Assembly (NCBI GenBank): GCA_002731775.1
Contig: PCCP01000079.1
Span: 1 to 41,157, forward strand
Direction: 5' to 3'
Length of the DNA: 41,157 nucleotides
Origin: Gammaproteobacteria bacterium
GTDB lineage: Bacteria > Pseudomonadota > Gammaproteobacteria > Pseudomonadales > Pseudohongiellaceae
The number at the start of each line of letters is the position of its first letter. Within the stretch, counting starts at the first letter, position 1. A program made the position numbers and the translations under genes. This document shows, piece after piece, positions 7,552 through 17,813 of this stretch. A model generated the notes under the pieces. The model worked only from the letters and a program-made list of their open reading frames with translations. It was not told the origin of the DNA and made no database searches.

Positions 7552-9007
7552 GCAATTAACACGACTGCGCGCATTTCACGGTGTCGTGGGATTGTTGTAC
7601 CTGTGGCTGACAGCAGTTGCCAGCGCGCAGCCGGTCGCTTCTCCATCCGATGTCACGCCGGAATTCGAAGATCCGTTCCTGCAAACCGTGGCGGAAGCCC
7701 TGAGTGTTTATGAACTGGACGTGGTAGAAAATCTCAATGACCGCGATCTCGTTCGTCAACGTATTAGACGACCGAGGTTGGGTCGCTTTCCAGATCTGCC
7801 CACAGGCAGTCTCCCCGGTAGTGAAGAAATCAGGGTCTGGGAGAGTGAGTATGAGGCGGAACAAATTGGCGGCCTCGCTATTCTTTCGAATCTGGGTGTG
7901 GACAATCGCAGGGGTCTCGATGGCTATGTTAAAGCCTGGCTTACTGCCCCTGCCGAGGCGCGGATCTTCATTTCCTTCTACCGGAAAGACCTGGTCTGGG
8001 CGCAGCAGATTGGAGCTGTCGCCAATGCTTACGGCTACCATATTCAAACCTTTTTTGGCGGCCATGTGCTTCCCTCTGCACGCCTTTATGCGACCGCCGC
8101 CCAGCGCCTGGCGATCGATTCCCAGGTGGCCCGGAGATATCACACTGAAGTTACGGAATTAGTCTATCTTGGCAAACGTGTGCGTCGCAAAAGTAATTCA
8201 CTGTTCAAGGAAAATAACGATCGTGCCCTGGCTCGAAATGAGCCCCCGGTGTTTTTGAAAGAGACACTAGGTGATGAACTCAATCAGTCGACGATCAGGG
8301 AAATTATCGTGCCGGGGGGTGTGGCGTTGGGAGAGATAGCGACTCTGCCAATCGGTATTGCAGCAATGGTGTACTCGGCGGGTAGCCTCCATCTCGTCGA
8401 TGACAGTGGCCAGAACTGGCAGCTGCCAACTTTGGAGTCAAAGACCCTGAAAGCCCTGTTCGATTTTAGCATCCGTGCCGGCTCGATTCATTCCGACTCG
8501 ATTGTAGATATCGATGCTGGAGGACGAGTTCGTATATCGTCGGCCTTGCGCAATACCGATGCGGGTTATGAAATCATGCTCGCCGACACCCAGCCATTCG
8601 AATATGTGCCCAATCTTTCTGTTAGCAAGAGCGTGATGATAGATATTGGCGTGGATTGGTTTGTTGTCGGGGGAAATAATTCTCTCGGGTTCGAAACCGA
8701 CTATGAAATTCGATTTCTGTCCGCCAATAACGTGCGGATTGCCCAGACCAGGGTGGCCCTGGAATATGAGTATGAGTCTGTTTCCGGCACCACGACCTAC
8801 CAGGAATCATGGGGCCAATACGTCAGTCGACTCAGCGACAATCTTGATTATTCTGGGCTTGGTAGCAGCATGGCCACGGTGGCAAACTATGCAGGATGGA
8901 TCGGCCTGTTTCGCAATCTGCAGGAAGAAGATGTGCCCTTCCTGCGTGGTCGCTACGAATTCATGAAGATAGACAAGACGGGGCGTCCGACCCCTGCACA
9001 TTATTGA
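7532..9007 (+). CDS. Exported protein of unknown function, second gene of a three-gene cassette
   Basis: I do not recognise this family. Candidate starts are GTG 7520, ATG 7529 and ATG 7532. GGTGAGG lies six bases upstream of 7532, and all three overlap the previous gene by 20-32 bases. Residues 1-33 form a signal peptide (basic start, hydrophobic LLYLWLTAVA, ASA-QP). The middle holds an alpha/beta-looking stretch around residues 141-180 (EARIFISFYRKD, then an amphipathic helix, then GYHIQTFFGG). The C-terminal half is rich in beta-strand-like alternation and acidic residues, without cysteine. It is probably periplasmic or outer-membrane associated, made together with its neighbours. Confidence 0.75.
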   Translation: MPVRAIRQLTRLRAFHGVVGLLYLWLTAVASAQPVASPSDVTPEFEDPFLQTVAEALSVYELDVVENLNDRDLVRQRIRRPRLGRFPDLPTGSLPGSEEIRVWESEYEAEQIGGLAILSNLGVDNRRGLDGYVKAWLTAPAEARIFISFYRKDLVWAQQIGAVANAYGYHIQTFFGGHVLPSARLYATAAQRLAIDSQVARRYHTEVTELVYLGKRVRRKSNSLFKENNDRALARNEPPVFLKETLGDELNQSTIREIIVPGGVALGEIATLPIGIAAMVYSAGSLHLVDDSGQNWQLPTLESKTLKALFDFSIRAGSIHSDSIVDIDAGGRVRISSALRNTDAGYEIMLADTQPFEYVPNLSVSKSVMIDIGVDWFVVGGNNSLGFETDYEIRFLSANNVRIAQTRVALEYEYESVSGTTTYQESWGQYVSRLSDNLDYSGLGSSMATVANYAGWIGLFRNLQEEDVPFLRGRYEFMKIDKTGRPTPAHY

Positions 9008-9038
9008 GGTACTTGATTTTGAGAGCAGTTGATCGAGC

Positions 9039-10259
9039 ATGAGCATGAATCATTTTCACAGGATAAGACTTTGCCTGCTGCTGTTTTACACCATCGGGAT
9101 CGCAGGCTGTGTCGTCATTGATGTGGAGCTGGAGTTCGCTGAAAATCCTGAAATATATAGTCAGATCATCTCTCAAACCAGTGACCAGTACAGCAACATA
9201 GAGCCACTAGAGCTCTCTCCCGAAATCCTCAGTATGCTTGATTCTTATATAGGGCCCAGGGACAGTAAAGAAGAGCGTCTAGATAAATTACAGGATATTC
9301 TCTATGGCGAAGAGTTTTTGAATATTCAGTATGCAGATGAAATCACGCATACCGCTGTCGAAGTTTTTTCAGTTAAACAGGGCAATTGTCTCTCGGTAAT
9401 GAATTTGTATGTGGCGATGGCGCGCTATGTTGGCCTGGATGCAAATTTCCAGACCGTCGCCGTGCAGCCCGCCTGGGATATTCGGGGTGGCTTGCTGGTT
9501 TTAAGCCAGCACATTAATGCGACCGGACGCTTCAATATGCGGCGACGCTATGTTGTGGATTTCACGCCAGAGATTGGATTACAAAAACTAACTGCATCCA
9601 TCATCGAGGATCAGGAGGCCCGAGCTCTGTATTTCAATAATCTGGGGGTCGAAGCCCTGATAGAAGATGATTTCGATCAGGCCTTGGTTTATTTCAAGAA
9701 TGCCTTATTTCTGGATATTGAGTTGTCGATTGCCTGGAACAATATTGGCGCCACTTACAACAGGTTGGGTAACCGCGAGTTCTCAGAATACAGTTATCAG
9801 GTGGCTTTTCAGAAGGACAATACCAACGCCACTGCGATTAATAACCTGGCGAAGTTTTACCACAATTCTGGAAACGTTCAACTGGCCAGGCAGTATGAGC
9901 AGGCAACCGAGCAATTCAATAACCGCAATCCTTATTTCCATTTCGCGCGGGGTAATTTTGCCTACAACAATAATAATCTGAATGCCGCCAGAATCTCTTA
10001 TCGCAAAGCCATCAGCCTGGATGCACTAGAGCCCGATTTTTACAAGGCCCTCGGCCAGGTTTATAGCGAGTTGGGTGAGGTAGTCCGGGCCAAACGCATG
10101 GCTGAATCTGCACAGAAAATACTTGCCCAGAATGTAAATATTTACCAACCCAGCTCTCAGAAAGTGCGGATAATAGACAGCGGTACGATTCTTCGTCCAA
10201 GCAGCCCCGGCTTGAGCATCATCCTGGACGGCAGTCGTGGAGTCGATTCCCGCCGTTAG
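9039..10259 (+). CDS. Lipoprotein with transglutaminase-like domain and TPR repeats
   Basis: The N-terminus is a lipoprotein signal (LLLFYTIGIAGC, lipobox Cys24), so the protein is anchored to a membrane from the periplasmic side. Residues about 60-180 resemble transglutaminase-like domains of bacterial TPR proteins, with a full catalytic triad: Cys117 in KQGNCLSV, His159 in SQHIN and Asp174 in YVVDFTPE. Residues about 195-365 are tetratricopeptide repeats (for example WNNIGATYNRLGN and FYKALGQVYSELGE). The C-terminus is a short polar tail. It follows the orphan exported gene by 31 bases and so closes a probable operon. The ATG at 9045 is an alternative start. Function is unknown; amide-bond chemistry or scaffolding in the envelope is possible. 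Confidence 0.82.
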   Translation: MSMNHFHRIRLCLLLFYTIGIAGCVVIDVELEFAENPEIYSQIISQTSDQYSNIEPLELSPEILSMLDSYIGPRDSKEERLDKLQDILYGEEFLNIQYADEITHTAVEVFSVKQGNCLSVMNLYVAMARYVGLDANFQTVAVQPAWDIRGGLLVLSQHINATGRFNMRRRYVVDFTPEIGLQKLTASIIEDQEARALYFNNLGVEALIEDDFDQALVYFKNALFLDIELSIAWNNIGATYNRLGNREFSEYSYQVAFQKDNTNATAINNLAKFYHNSGNVQLARQYEQATEQFNNRNPYFHFARGNFAYNNNNLNAARISYRKAISLDALEPDFYKALGQVYSELGEVVRAKRMAESAQKILAQNVNIYQPSSQKVRIIDSGTILRPSSPGLSIILDGSRGVDSRR

Positions 10260-10271
10260 AGCCAGGATTAG

Positions 10272-10832
10272 CTAATTAAGGTCGGCATGCTTCCAGTAAT
10301 AGGTTCCCTTGACTATCGCCTGCAGTGCGAGCCCACTCTGGGTGAGTTGATAGACAGAGATATTATCAATCACCGCCTCGCCGCCCACAGCGATGCCGAG
10401 ATCTCCAGCCTTGGCGGCAGCGTCAGCCTGGCCGCCGACGGCGATGCCTACATCAAGAAATCGCTCCAGGGTGTCGACATCATGGAATACGAAGACGGCC
10501 CTGAAGTCCTTGACACCGGCGCCGATGCCAACCCCTATCTCTCCCATCCGCATGAAGGTGTCTGCTCCGGAGTTATTGTCATGAATAACGCCGATACCCC
10601 CGCCGAAGCTGGCAAAGATGAGGTTAATATTGGCGTTGGAAAATACGGCGAAGCCGGCGGAGTTATTCAGCTGGGCCCGGGTATCTGGTTTGATGGCATA
10701 CAGCTCGGCCAGGACTTCCTCGCGCATGGATTGAATCGACTGTCGTCTTTCTTCGGGGGTGCCGTTATTCAGACCCGAAATAGTGCAGGATGTGAGTATT
10801 AGCAAGGCAAGCAGGCCCAGTGCCATTTTCAT
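10272..10832 (-). CDS. SYLF-domain (YSC84/DUF500-like) lipoprotein
   Basis: From the ATG at 10832 the product is 186 residues with a lipoprotein signal (MKMALGLLALLILTSC). A start at 10874 would place 14 polar residues in front of the signal and is less likely. The body matches the SYLF family of lipid-binding proteins: AGFAVFSNANINLIFASFGGG, then a glycine-rich GVGIGAGVKDFRAVFVFHD, then repeated GIAVGG segments. It is presumably attached to a membrane and binds lipids. It is read in the same direction as the acyl-CoA ligase upstream, with a gap of about 50 bases, so the two may be co-transcribed. Confidence 0.82.
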   Translation of the reverse strand: MKMALGLLALLILTSCTISGLNNGTPEERRQSIQSMREEVLAELYAIKPDTRAQLNNSAGFAVFSNANINLIFASFGGGIGVIHDNNSGADTFMRMGEIGVGIGAGVKDFRAVFVFHDVDTLERFLDVGIAVGGQADAAAKAGDLGIAVGGEAVIDNISVYQLTQSGLALQAIVKGTYYWKHADLN

Positions 10833-10881
10833 TGTTTTTATGTTGTTTCTCTCATTTCCGGAGTCCCGTGGCATGGATTAT

Positions 10882-12765
10882 TCAACTGACTTCTACGGTA
10901 AAGGTATAGCCACTAAGTAATTCATTCGCCGTCTCTATGCCACCCTTATCATTGACGACAATCTTCAGTACCAGGCCACGTTTTTTTTCAATCTCGCTGG
11001 ACACTGTGGCGGGAATCGATTCACTCAACAGGTGTTCGCTGATGATAGTTTCAGAAATCATCTGTCGAAGCAAGGGCCTGAATACCTTGCCAATTACAGT
11101 AAGCGGCATGGCTTCGACGAAGATGATGCGCTTCGGGATCGCCGCCCGTTCAGATATTTCCTGCTTACAATAGTCCAGCAATTCGCCTTCGCTTATCTTG
11201 CTGTCAATCGTTGTCACCACATAGGCCATGGGCAGTTCGCCGGTGTAGGGATCGGGTAATCCCACGGCGATAGCGATGCTAACCTCGGGGTGAGCATTCA
11301 ATGGTTCCTCGATTGTTTCCGGGTCGATATTGTGGCCGCCCCGAATGATAAGATCTTTGGCCCGACCGGAGAGGTAGAGGTAGCCTTCGGCATCGAGATA
11401 ACCCAGGTCACCGGTGTTGAACCAGTCGTCTTCGACCCAGGCATTGGCGTTATCAATGGCGCTCTTATAGCCCTTGAATACCTGCGGTCCTCGCACCAGG
11501 ATGAGGCCACCCTCACCCAGCTCACAGTCTTTACTCACCTGGTTTCCTTCCAGCTGCACGATGCGAATCTGTGAATATGGGATCCGCATACCGACGCTGC
11601 CCGGCGGTTGCACCAGCGGAGCCCGGGAGATGAGGGCAGTGGTTTCGGTCATGCCGTAGCCGTTGCCGATCTCAACTTCGAATTTCTTTTCGAAACCCAA
11701 CTCGAATGCATGGGACAGCGGGGCGGCACCGGAGTTGATCGTGGTGAGGCAGCTTATATCCACGTCACCAACCGGCATTTCCGCTAGCGCCATTAGTACT
11801 GTGGGGACAGCCGCAAAGCTCTGCACTTGAAAACGCTCGATGTGATGCCAAAAATTCTTCATCCCCTCCGGTGAACGAAATCCCGAGGGCGTCATTAATA
11901 CGATGCGATAACCCACACTGAAAGCGGCGATGCCCTGGATGATGCAACCATAGATATGGAACAATGGTAGACCGCAGAGCACAGTGTGACGTTCCAGGTG
12001 CGCGGTATAGACCTGCATCAACTGTCCCAGGAAGGCCATATTGCCGTGGGTCAATTGCGCAAGTTTCGGCCGGCCGGTGGTGCCACCGGTGTGGAAGTAG
12101 GCAGCGGTTTGCTCGCCATCGAATTGTCGGCGGCTATCGAGGGAGCTGCCATCGTGCTGGCCGATACAGGTATCGAAATCCAGAATCTCCAGACCATCGG
12201 GTATTTTATTATCCGGCTTATCGCTGCACAGGCCGGGAATATTTACACAGAGAATCGTCTTCACACTGCCGGAGTTTTTCGCCGCTATCAAAACCTTGTC
12301 CCAGATGTCACTGTGGGGCGACGGCCCCAGGCAAATGACGGCTCTGGCGCCGGCGGCAGACATGATTTCGCCGAGATGGTCGGCATCCAGCATCGGGTTT
12401 ATGGGGTTGGCGATGCCGGCGGCTTGCGCTCCCCAGGTGGCGAAATGAGTCTGTGGCAGTATCGGCAGGACGATAGAAACCGCGTCCTCCGGGCCAATGC
12501 CAAGCCCATGCAGAGCATTGGCGGTGCGGGTAATTTGCGCACTGAGTTCGGCAAAGCTAACCGACTGACTCGGCTCATCGGGCAATCCCTGCAGGAGAAA
12601 TTCCAGCGCGATATCATCGCCAAAGCGTCTCGCACTGTCGCTGATCAGATTGTAGCTGTCGCTGTAGGGAAACTGCTGTTCCCGGGGCGTGCGTTCGAAT
12701 TCCTCTACGTCTTCGATGGCCTCCATCACAGGTTCGGGGGTTGGAAGTCTGGTTAAATCAAGCAC
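10882..12765 (-). CDS. Acyl-CoA synthetase (AMP-dependent synthetase/ligase)
   Basis: This enzyme family activates a carboxylic acid with ATP to an acyl-adenylate and then forms the CoA thioester. The 627-residue protein starts at a GTG with GGGAG upstream. Visible motifs are the P-loop-like FHTGGTTGRPKLAQ, the adenine-binding NGYGMTETTAL, the hinge segment YLSGRAKDLIIRGG and the C-terminal catalytic lysine region LTVIGKVFRP. It resembles medium to long-chain fatty acyl-CoA ligases of pseudomonads, but the chain length cannot be told. A C-terminal tail of about 60 residues follows the usual end of the fold. It may feed beta-oxidation, whose electrons would reach quinone through ETF-QO. Confidence 0.92.
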   Translation of the reverse strand: MLDLTRLPTPEPVMEAIEDVEEFERTPREQQFPYSDSYNLISDSARRFGDDIALEFLLQGLPDEPSQSVSFAELSAQITRTANALHGLGIGPEDAVSIVLPILPQTHFATWGAQAAGIANPINPMLDADHLGEIMSAAGARAVICLGPSPHSDIWDKVLIAAKNSGSVKTILCVNIPGLCSDKPDNKIPDGLEILDFDTCIGQHDGSSLDSRRQFDGEQTAAYFHTGGTTGRPKLAQLTHGNMAFLGQLMQVYTAHLERHTVLCGLPLFHIYGCIIQGIAAFSVGYRIVLMTPSGFRSPEGMKNFWHHIERFQVQSFAAVPTVLMALAEMPVGDVDISCLTTINSGAAPLSHAFELGFEKKFEVEIGNGYGMTETTALISRAPLVQPPGSVGMRIPYSQIRIVQLEGNQVSKDCELGEGGLILVRGPQVFKGYKSAIDNANAWVEDDWFNTGDLGYLDAEGYLYLSGRAKDLIIRGGHNIDPETIEEPLNAHPEVSIAIAVGLPDPYTGELPMAYVVTTIDSKISEGELLDYCKQEISERAAIPKRIIFVEAMPLTVIGKVFRPLLRQMISETIISEHLLSESIPATVSSEIEKKRGLVLKIVVNDKGGIETANELLSGYTFTVEVS

Positions 12766-12901
12766 GTACTGTCTCCCTCAATTGCAAACATCGGGGTGCA
12801 CTGGCAGATTGGCATCACCCTGTCTATGCGGCGTTATACCACGTTAGTTTTAGGCCGGCTATAAGAATGCACAGTGGTGAATGCTGTGGTGTAGCGGCGG
12901 C

Positions 12902-13885
12902 TCAGCTTTGCCGGTCGACTGAGAATTTCACCAGCTTCTCCAGGCTATCCCTGTATTCGGAGGCACTCAATGCCGATAGTGACTGCAGGGCCAGTTGCGC
13001 CTGTTCCGCGGCCAGTCGGCGAGTGTAGTCCAGAGCGCCGCTGTCGCGGACTATGTCGATGACCTCAGTGAAGGTCTCGGTGGCAACAGTTTCGTCGCTT
13101 ATACATTGCGTGATTAATGCCGACTGTGCCGGGGAAGCGTGTTGCATGGCGTACAGCAGCGGCAGGGTGGGTTTGCCCTCCGCCAGGTCGTCGCCGATAT
13201 TCTTGCCGAGCGCCTCGGTATCTCCATCGTAGTCGAGCACATCGTCGATCAGTTGGAAGGCGATACCCAGATGCATACCGTACTGCTTTAATGCAGTTTC
13301 GACCCGGTCCCCCGCCATTGCCAGAATAGCCCCACATTGCGCAGCGGCCTGGAATAGAATGGCAGTCTTGTCCTGGATAACCTGCATGTAATTCTGCTCC
13401 GACGACTGCGGGTTATTTTTACTTATTAGTTGCAGAACTTCACCTTCGGCAATCCTGTTGGTGGTATCGGCGATAATCTCCATGATCCGCATATCGCCTA
13501 TCTCTACCAGAATCTGGAAGGCGCGGGAGTATATAAAATCACCCACGAGCACGCTGGAGGGGTTATTCCATTCTGCGTTCACGGTGGGGCGGCCGCGCCG
13601 TAGCGAGGACATATCCACGACGTCATCATGCAGCAGCGTCGCCGTGTGAATGAATTCAATCACGGCTGCCAGAGGAATCTGTTGATCGCTTTTTATATCG
13701 CAGGCCCTCGCAGCGAGCAGCACCAATATCGGCCGCAGGCGCTTGCCACCAGCCGCGACTATATAGTGGCCGATGTTTTCCACCAGCGGTACATTGGAAT
13801 GCAGCTGCGCAATAATAAAACTGTCTACGGCGAGAAAATCGGACTCGACGACGGCTCGAATTTGCTGATAGGTTTGCTGAGGCAT
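12902..13885 (-). CDS. ispB: Octaprenyl-diphosphate synthase (polyprenyl synthetase)
   Basis: IspB condenses isopentenyl diphosphate units onto farnesyl diphosphate to make the side chain of ubiquinone. The 327-residue length is normal. The first aspartate-rich motif is LLHDDVVDMSSLRRGRPTVN and the second is FQLIDDVLDYDGD, both intact, with GGKRLRPILVLLAA before them. It is divergent from rplU-rpmA, the same arrangement as in E. coli and Pseudomonas, which supports the symbol. The exact chain length (C40 against C45) is not certain from sequence. Confidence 0.95.
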   Translation of the reverse strand: MPQQTYQQIRAVVESDFLAVDSFIIAQLHSNVPLVENIGHYIVAAGGKRLRPILVLLAARACDIKSDQQIPLAAVIEFIHTATLLHDDVVDMSSLRRGRPTVNAEWNNPSSVLVGDFIYSRAFQILVEIGDMRIMEIIADTTNRIAEGEVLQLISKNNPQSSEQNYMQVIQDKTAILFQAAAQCGAILAMAGDRVETALKQYGMHLGIAFQLIDDVLDYDGDTEALGKNIGDDLAEGKPTLPLLYAMQHASPAQSALITQCISDETVATETFTEVIDIVRDSGALDYTRRLAAEQAQLALQSLSALSASEYRDSLEKLVKFSVDRQS

Positions 13886-14117
13886 AGCCTGGATTGTGCA
13901 ACTGCTCTGGGTGTGGGAATAGGTAGTTTGGATTCAACTCGTGTGTGCATGCTAGGGAGCGAGTCAGATGCTGTCAAGCCACGGCAAGACTGGCGAGGCA
14001 GCCAAGTGCCAGGATTGGCTTCTTCCGGCATCGTCATTGGCCGGAAAAAGTGCAATCGGACTAGTCCCGGGCTCTCTCAACGGGTCAATATTTGTGCCGC
14101 CTCGGGGCTTATTGTAC

Positions 14118-14146
14118 TTGCCTACACCCCTATGTTCCCGTAAAAT
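14118..14146 (+). promoter_or_regulatory. Promoter of rplU-rpmA
   Basis: A -35 like TTGCCT (14118-14123), a 17-base spacer and a -10 like TAAAAT (14141-14146) lie about 60 bases before the L21 start, in the divergent gap with ispB. Confidence 0.65.
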
Positions 14147-14159
14147 GCCCGCCCCAATA

Positions 14160-14182
14160 GGAATGGGCTAAATTCCCGTTCC
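14160..14182 (+). promoter_or_regulatory. Hairpin in the rplU 5' leader
   Basis: GGAATGGG (14160-14167) pairs with CCCGTTCC (14175-14182), eight pairs with one G-U, around a seven-base loop. It lies between the predicted promoter and the GGAG ribosome-binding site at 14195. A role in feedback control of L21 synthesis is a guess. Confidence 0.45.
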
Positions 14183-14204
14183 GGTAAAGGTTTTGGAGAT
14201 AGAT

Positions 14205-14516
14205 ATGTACGCGGTTATTGAGAGCGGTGGCAAACAGCACAGGGTTAAGGAAGGCGAGATCCTGCAGTTGGAAAAACTGGAAGCTGCCACCGGTGAGAAG
14301 GTGGAGTTTGACAAGGTGCTGATGGTTGGAGAGGGAGAGTCTGTGAAAATTGGCACGCCCTACGTTGAAGGCGGCAAGGTGACTGCCGAGGTCCTGAAGC
14401 AAGGCCGGGGCAAGAAGATTCATATCATCAAATTTAATCGACGCAAGCACTTTCGCAAGCAGCAGGGTCACCGGCAGTGGTTCACCGAAGTCAAGATCGT
14501 TGGTATTAAAGCCTGA
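14205..14516 (+). CDS. rplU: 50S ribosomal protein L21
   Basis: The product has 103 residues, the same as E. coli L21. It begins [17 protein letters not shown] and ends in the conserved [10 protein letters not shown] and IVGIKA. The ATG at 14205 was chosen over an upstream TTG (14193) because GGAG at 14195-14198 is well placed and the family starts MYAV. L21 binds 23S rRNA in the large subunit. It is the first gene of the rplU-rpmA operon, with rpmA 28 bases downstream. Confidence 0.98.
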   Translation: MYAVIESGGKQHRVKEGEILQLEKLEAATGEKVEFDKVLMVGEGESVKIGTPYVEGGKVTAEVLKQGRGKKIHIIKFNRRKHFRKQQGHRQWFTEVKIVGIKA

Positions 14517-14544
14517 CAGGCATTAAAGCGTAGCAGAGGCACTT

Positions 14545-14802
14545 ATGGCACATAAGAAAGCAGGTGGTAGTACTAACAACGGCCGCGATTCCCAGTCGAA
14601 ACGGCTCGGTGTCAAGTTATTTGGGGGCCAGGCGGCGATCGCCGGCAACATCATCGTGCGTCAGCGCGGTACTCACTTCCACCCTGGTGAAAACGTTGGC
14701 TGTGGTAAAGACCACACTCTGTTCGCGAAGTCAGACGGTACCGTCAGATTTGCCGTCAAGGGCCCGAATAATCGCAAATTTGTGAGCGTCGAAACGGCCT
14801 GA
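14545..14802 (+). CDS. rpmA: 50S ribosomal protein L27
   Basis: The 85-residue product begins [20 protein letters not shown], the classic proteobacterial L27 start, with no cleavable N-terminal extension of the Firmicutes type. Its N-terminus reaches the peptidyl transferase centre. AGAGG lies upstream of the ATG. A terminator follows within 25 bases of the stop. Confidence 0.98.
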   Translation: MAHKKAGGSTNNGRDSQSKRLGVKLFGGQAAIAGNIIVRQRGTHFHPGENVGCGKDHTLFAKSDGTVRFAVKGPNNRKFVSVETA

Positions 14803-14812
14803 AGAACATTGA

Positions 14813-16039
<1,227 letters not shown>

Positions 16040-16051
16040 CGAGTTTAGGCT

Positions 16052-17182
16052 ATGCGAGAAAAGATCAAGCAAGGCAGACGCTGGGTTATAAAGGTAGGCA
16101 GCTCTCTGGTTACCAACAACGGCCTGGGCCTGGATACGAATGCCATCGAGGCCTGGGCTGGTCAGCTGGTGGCGATGCAAAAAACCGGTATTCAGCTGGT
16201 ACTGGTTTCGTCCGGAGCCGTGGCGGAAGGCGTGGCACGACTGGGATTAAAAACCAGGCCGAAACAGGTGCACCTGCAACAAGCCGCCGCCGCCGTCGGG
16301 CAGATGGGTTTGGTGCAGGCATATGAAAGCTGTTTCATGCGCCGTGGTGTGCACGCTGCACAGATTCTGCTCAGCCGCGAGGATTTGTCTGACCGAACCG
16401 GTTATCTTAACGCCCGCAGCACCTTGACCACATTACTCGACATGGGCGTGGTGCCAGTGGTTAATGAAAACGATACCGTGGCAACTGCCGAATTATGTTT
16501 CGGGGACAATGATACGCTGGCGGCGCTGGTGGCCAATCTCATTAACGCCGATGTGATGGTGGTGCTGACCGATCAAGATGGTTTATATGATGCGGATCCC
16601 CGCGTTACTCCAGGGGCGAAGTTCATACCGCAGGCGTCGGCCAACGATAACCGCCTGACGGCGATGGCCGGCAGGGGGGCGAGCCTCGGCCGTGGTGGGA
16701 TGTTGACGAAGCTATCGGCCGCGCGCCTTGCAGCCCGCTCCGGTACCAACACGGTGATAGCGAATGGCAGCGAGGAACAAGTGCTTATACGCCTGTTGCA
16801 GGGGGAAGCGCTGGGGACCCTGCTGGAAGCAGATCGTGAGCCAGTGACTGCTCGCAAGCAGTGGCTGGCCGGACAACTGAGCCTGAAGGGTAAGCTCACC
16901 CTCGATGCCGGCGCCGTCGAAGTGCTACAAAAATCTGGCAAGAGTTTACTGGCGGTTGGCATTCAGTCGGTCCAGGGCCAATTTTCCCGCGGCGATGTCG
17001 TCGCCTGTGTCGATGGGTCGGGTCAGGAAATTGCCAGGGGTCTGGTTAACTATGACGTTAATGAAATTGAAAAGCTGAAAGGCGTGAGTAGCGACAAGAT
17101 AGAACAATTGCTGGGCTATGTCGGCGAGGAAGAAGTGATTCACCGCGATAACATGGTAATCAGCGATTCCAGTTCTAATTAG
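16052..17182 (+). CDS. proB: Glutamate 5-kinase
   Basis: ProB phosphorylates glutamate in the first step of proline synthesis. The 376-residue product has an amino-acid kinase domain (about 1-255; [50 protein letters not shown]) and a C-terminal PUA domain (about 275-360; [15 protein letters not shown] and [11 protein letters not shown]). It is translationally close to obgE, the order seen in Pseudomonas. The PutP proline transporter later in the window is a separate transcription unit. Confidence 0.97.
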   Translation: MREKIKQGRRWVIKVGSSLVTNNGLGLDTNAIEAWAGQLVAMQKTGIQLVLVSSGAVAEGVARLGLKTRPKQVHLQQAAAAVGQMGLVQAYESCFMRRGVHAAQILLSREDLSDRTGYLNARSTLTTLLDMGVVPVVNENDTVATAELCFGDNDTLAALVANLINADVMVVLTDQDGLYDADPRVTPGAKFIPQASANDNRLTAMAGRGASLGRGGMLTKLSAARLAARSGTNTVIANGSEEQVLIRLLQGEALGTLLEADREPVTARKQWLAGQLSLKGKLTLDAGAVEVLQKSGKSLLAVGIQSVQGQFSRGDVVACVDGSGQEIARGLVNYDVNEIEKLKGVSSDKIEQLLGYVGEEEVIHRDNMVISDSSSN

Positions 17183-17245
17183 CTTGGAGAGCCTCTGATT
17201 AATAATGCTGAAGGTCTCTCTGGAATGCCCGTGTTGAGGATGAAA

Positions 17246-17269
17246 AAAAACCGGCGTCTGCCGGTTTTT
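17246..17269. terminator. Bidirectional terminator between proB and rpsT
   Basis: AAAAACCGGC pairs perfectly with GCCGGTTTTT around a GTCT loop. A-runs and T-runs on either side allow it to stop transcripts from proB (plus) and from rpsT (minus). Confidence 0.9.
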
Positions 17270-17287
17270 CATGCGCTGGTTAATGCT

Positions 17288-17551
17288 TTACTTCAGCGCC
17301 TTAACCGCGGTGTTCAGTCTACTCTTGTGTCGAGCTGCCTTGTTCTTGTGGATGATGCCCTTGTCTGCCATGCGGTCAATAATTGGCACTGCAGAATTAT
17401 AGGCCTCGGTGGCGGCAGTGCGATCGCCTTCTGCTATAGCGGCATCAACCTTCTTGATGTAGGTGCGAACCATGGATCTGAATGAAGCGTTGTGACGACG
17501 GCGGAGTTCACCCTGTCGTGCGCGCTTGCGAGCTTGTGCAGAATTGGCCAA
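17288..17551 (-). CDS. rpsT: 30S ribosomal protein S20 (UUG start)
   Basis: The 87-residue S20 starts at TTG (minus-strand bases 17551-17549), read as Met-Ala-Asn-Ser-Ala-Gln, which matches the family N-terminus. AAGGAG sits immediately upstream at good spacing. The frame stays open for 49 further codons to an ATG at 17698, but that stretch is the 5' leader and not coding. E. coli rpsT also uses UUG, which there takes part in autogenous control by S20. The rest ([19 protein letters not shown], then [16 protein letters not shown]) is typical. S20 binds 16S rRNA. Confidence 0.97.
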   Translation of the reverse strand: MANSAQARKRARQGELRRRHNASFRSMVRTYIKKVDAAIAEGDRTAATEAYNSAVPIIDRMADKGIIHKNKAARHKSRLNTAVKALK

Positions 17552-17669
17552 TTGGAGCTCCTTTAAACCGTATTCAATACTTTTTTCAATGTTGCGATTT
17601 GTAATGCAAATCGAGGGATTAAATTGGGCAAGCAGGTACTGTAGTTTGCCATCAATTTTAAGACGCGAC

Positions 17670-17698
17670 ACTATGCCGTTTTCGAATAGTGATGTCAA
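17670..17698 (-). promoter_or_regulatory. Promoter of rpsT
   Basis: On the minus strand a consensus -35 TTGACA (17698-17693), a 17-base spacer and -10 CATAGT (17675-17670) lie about 120 bases before the TTG start, giving a leader of roughly 110 nucleotides. Confidence 0.7.
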
Positions 17699-17813
17699 TA
17701 GTGGTGCGGGCTAGGCAGGGACCAGGATATTGTCGGCTATCCCTTTTTATTTCAGAGCTGTCATAATCGCCTAGCTAAGATTCAAAGCTAAACAGCTTCT
17801 GAGAAACATTAGT

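Noticed and set aside
10287..10802. 171-codon open frame on the plus strand
   Set aside because: It is antisense to the SYLF lipoprotein, which shows a lipobox and family motifs.
11986..12756. 256-codon open frame on the plus strand
   Set aside because: It is the antisense shadow of the acyl-CoA ligase, whose motifs on the minus strand are unmistakable.
13628..14143. 171-codon open frame on the plus strand across the ispB start
   Set aside because: It overlaps ispB and the rplU promoter and has no recognisable content.
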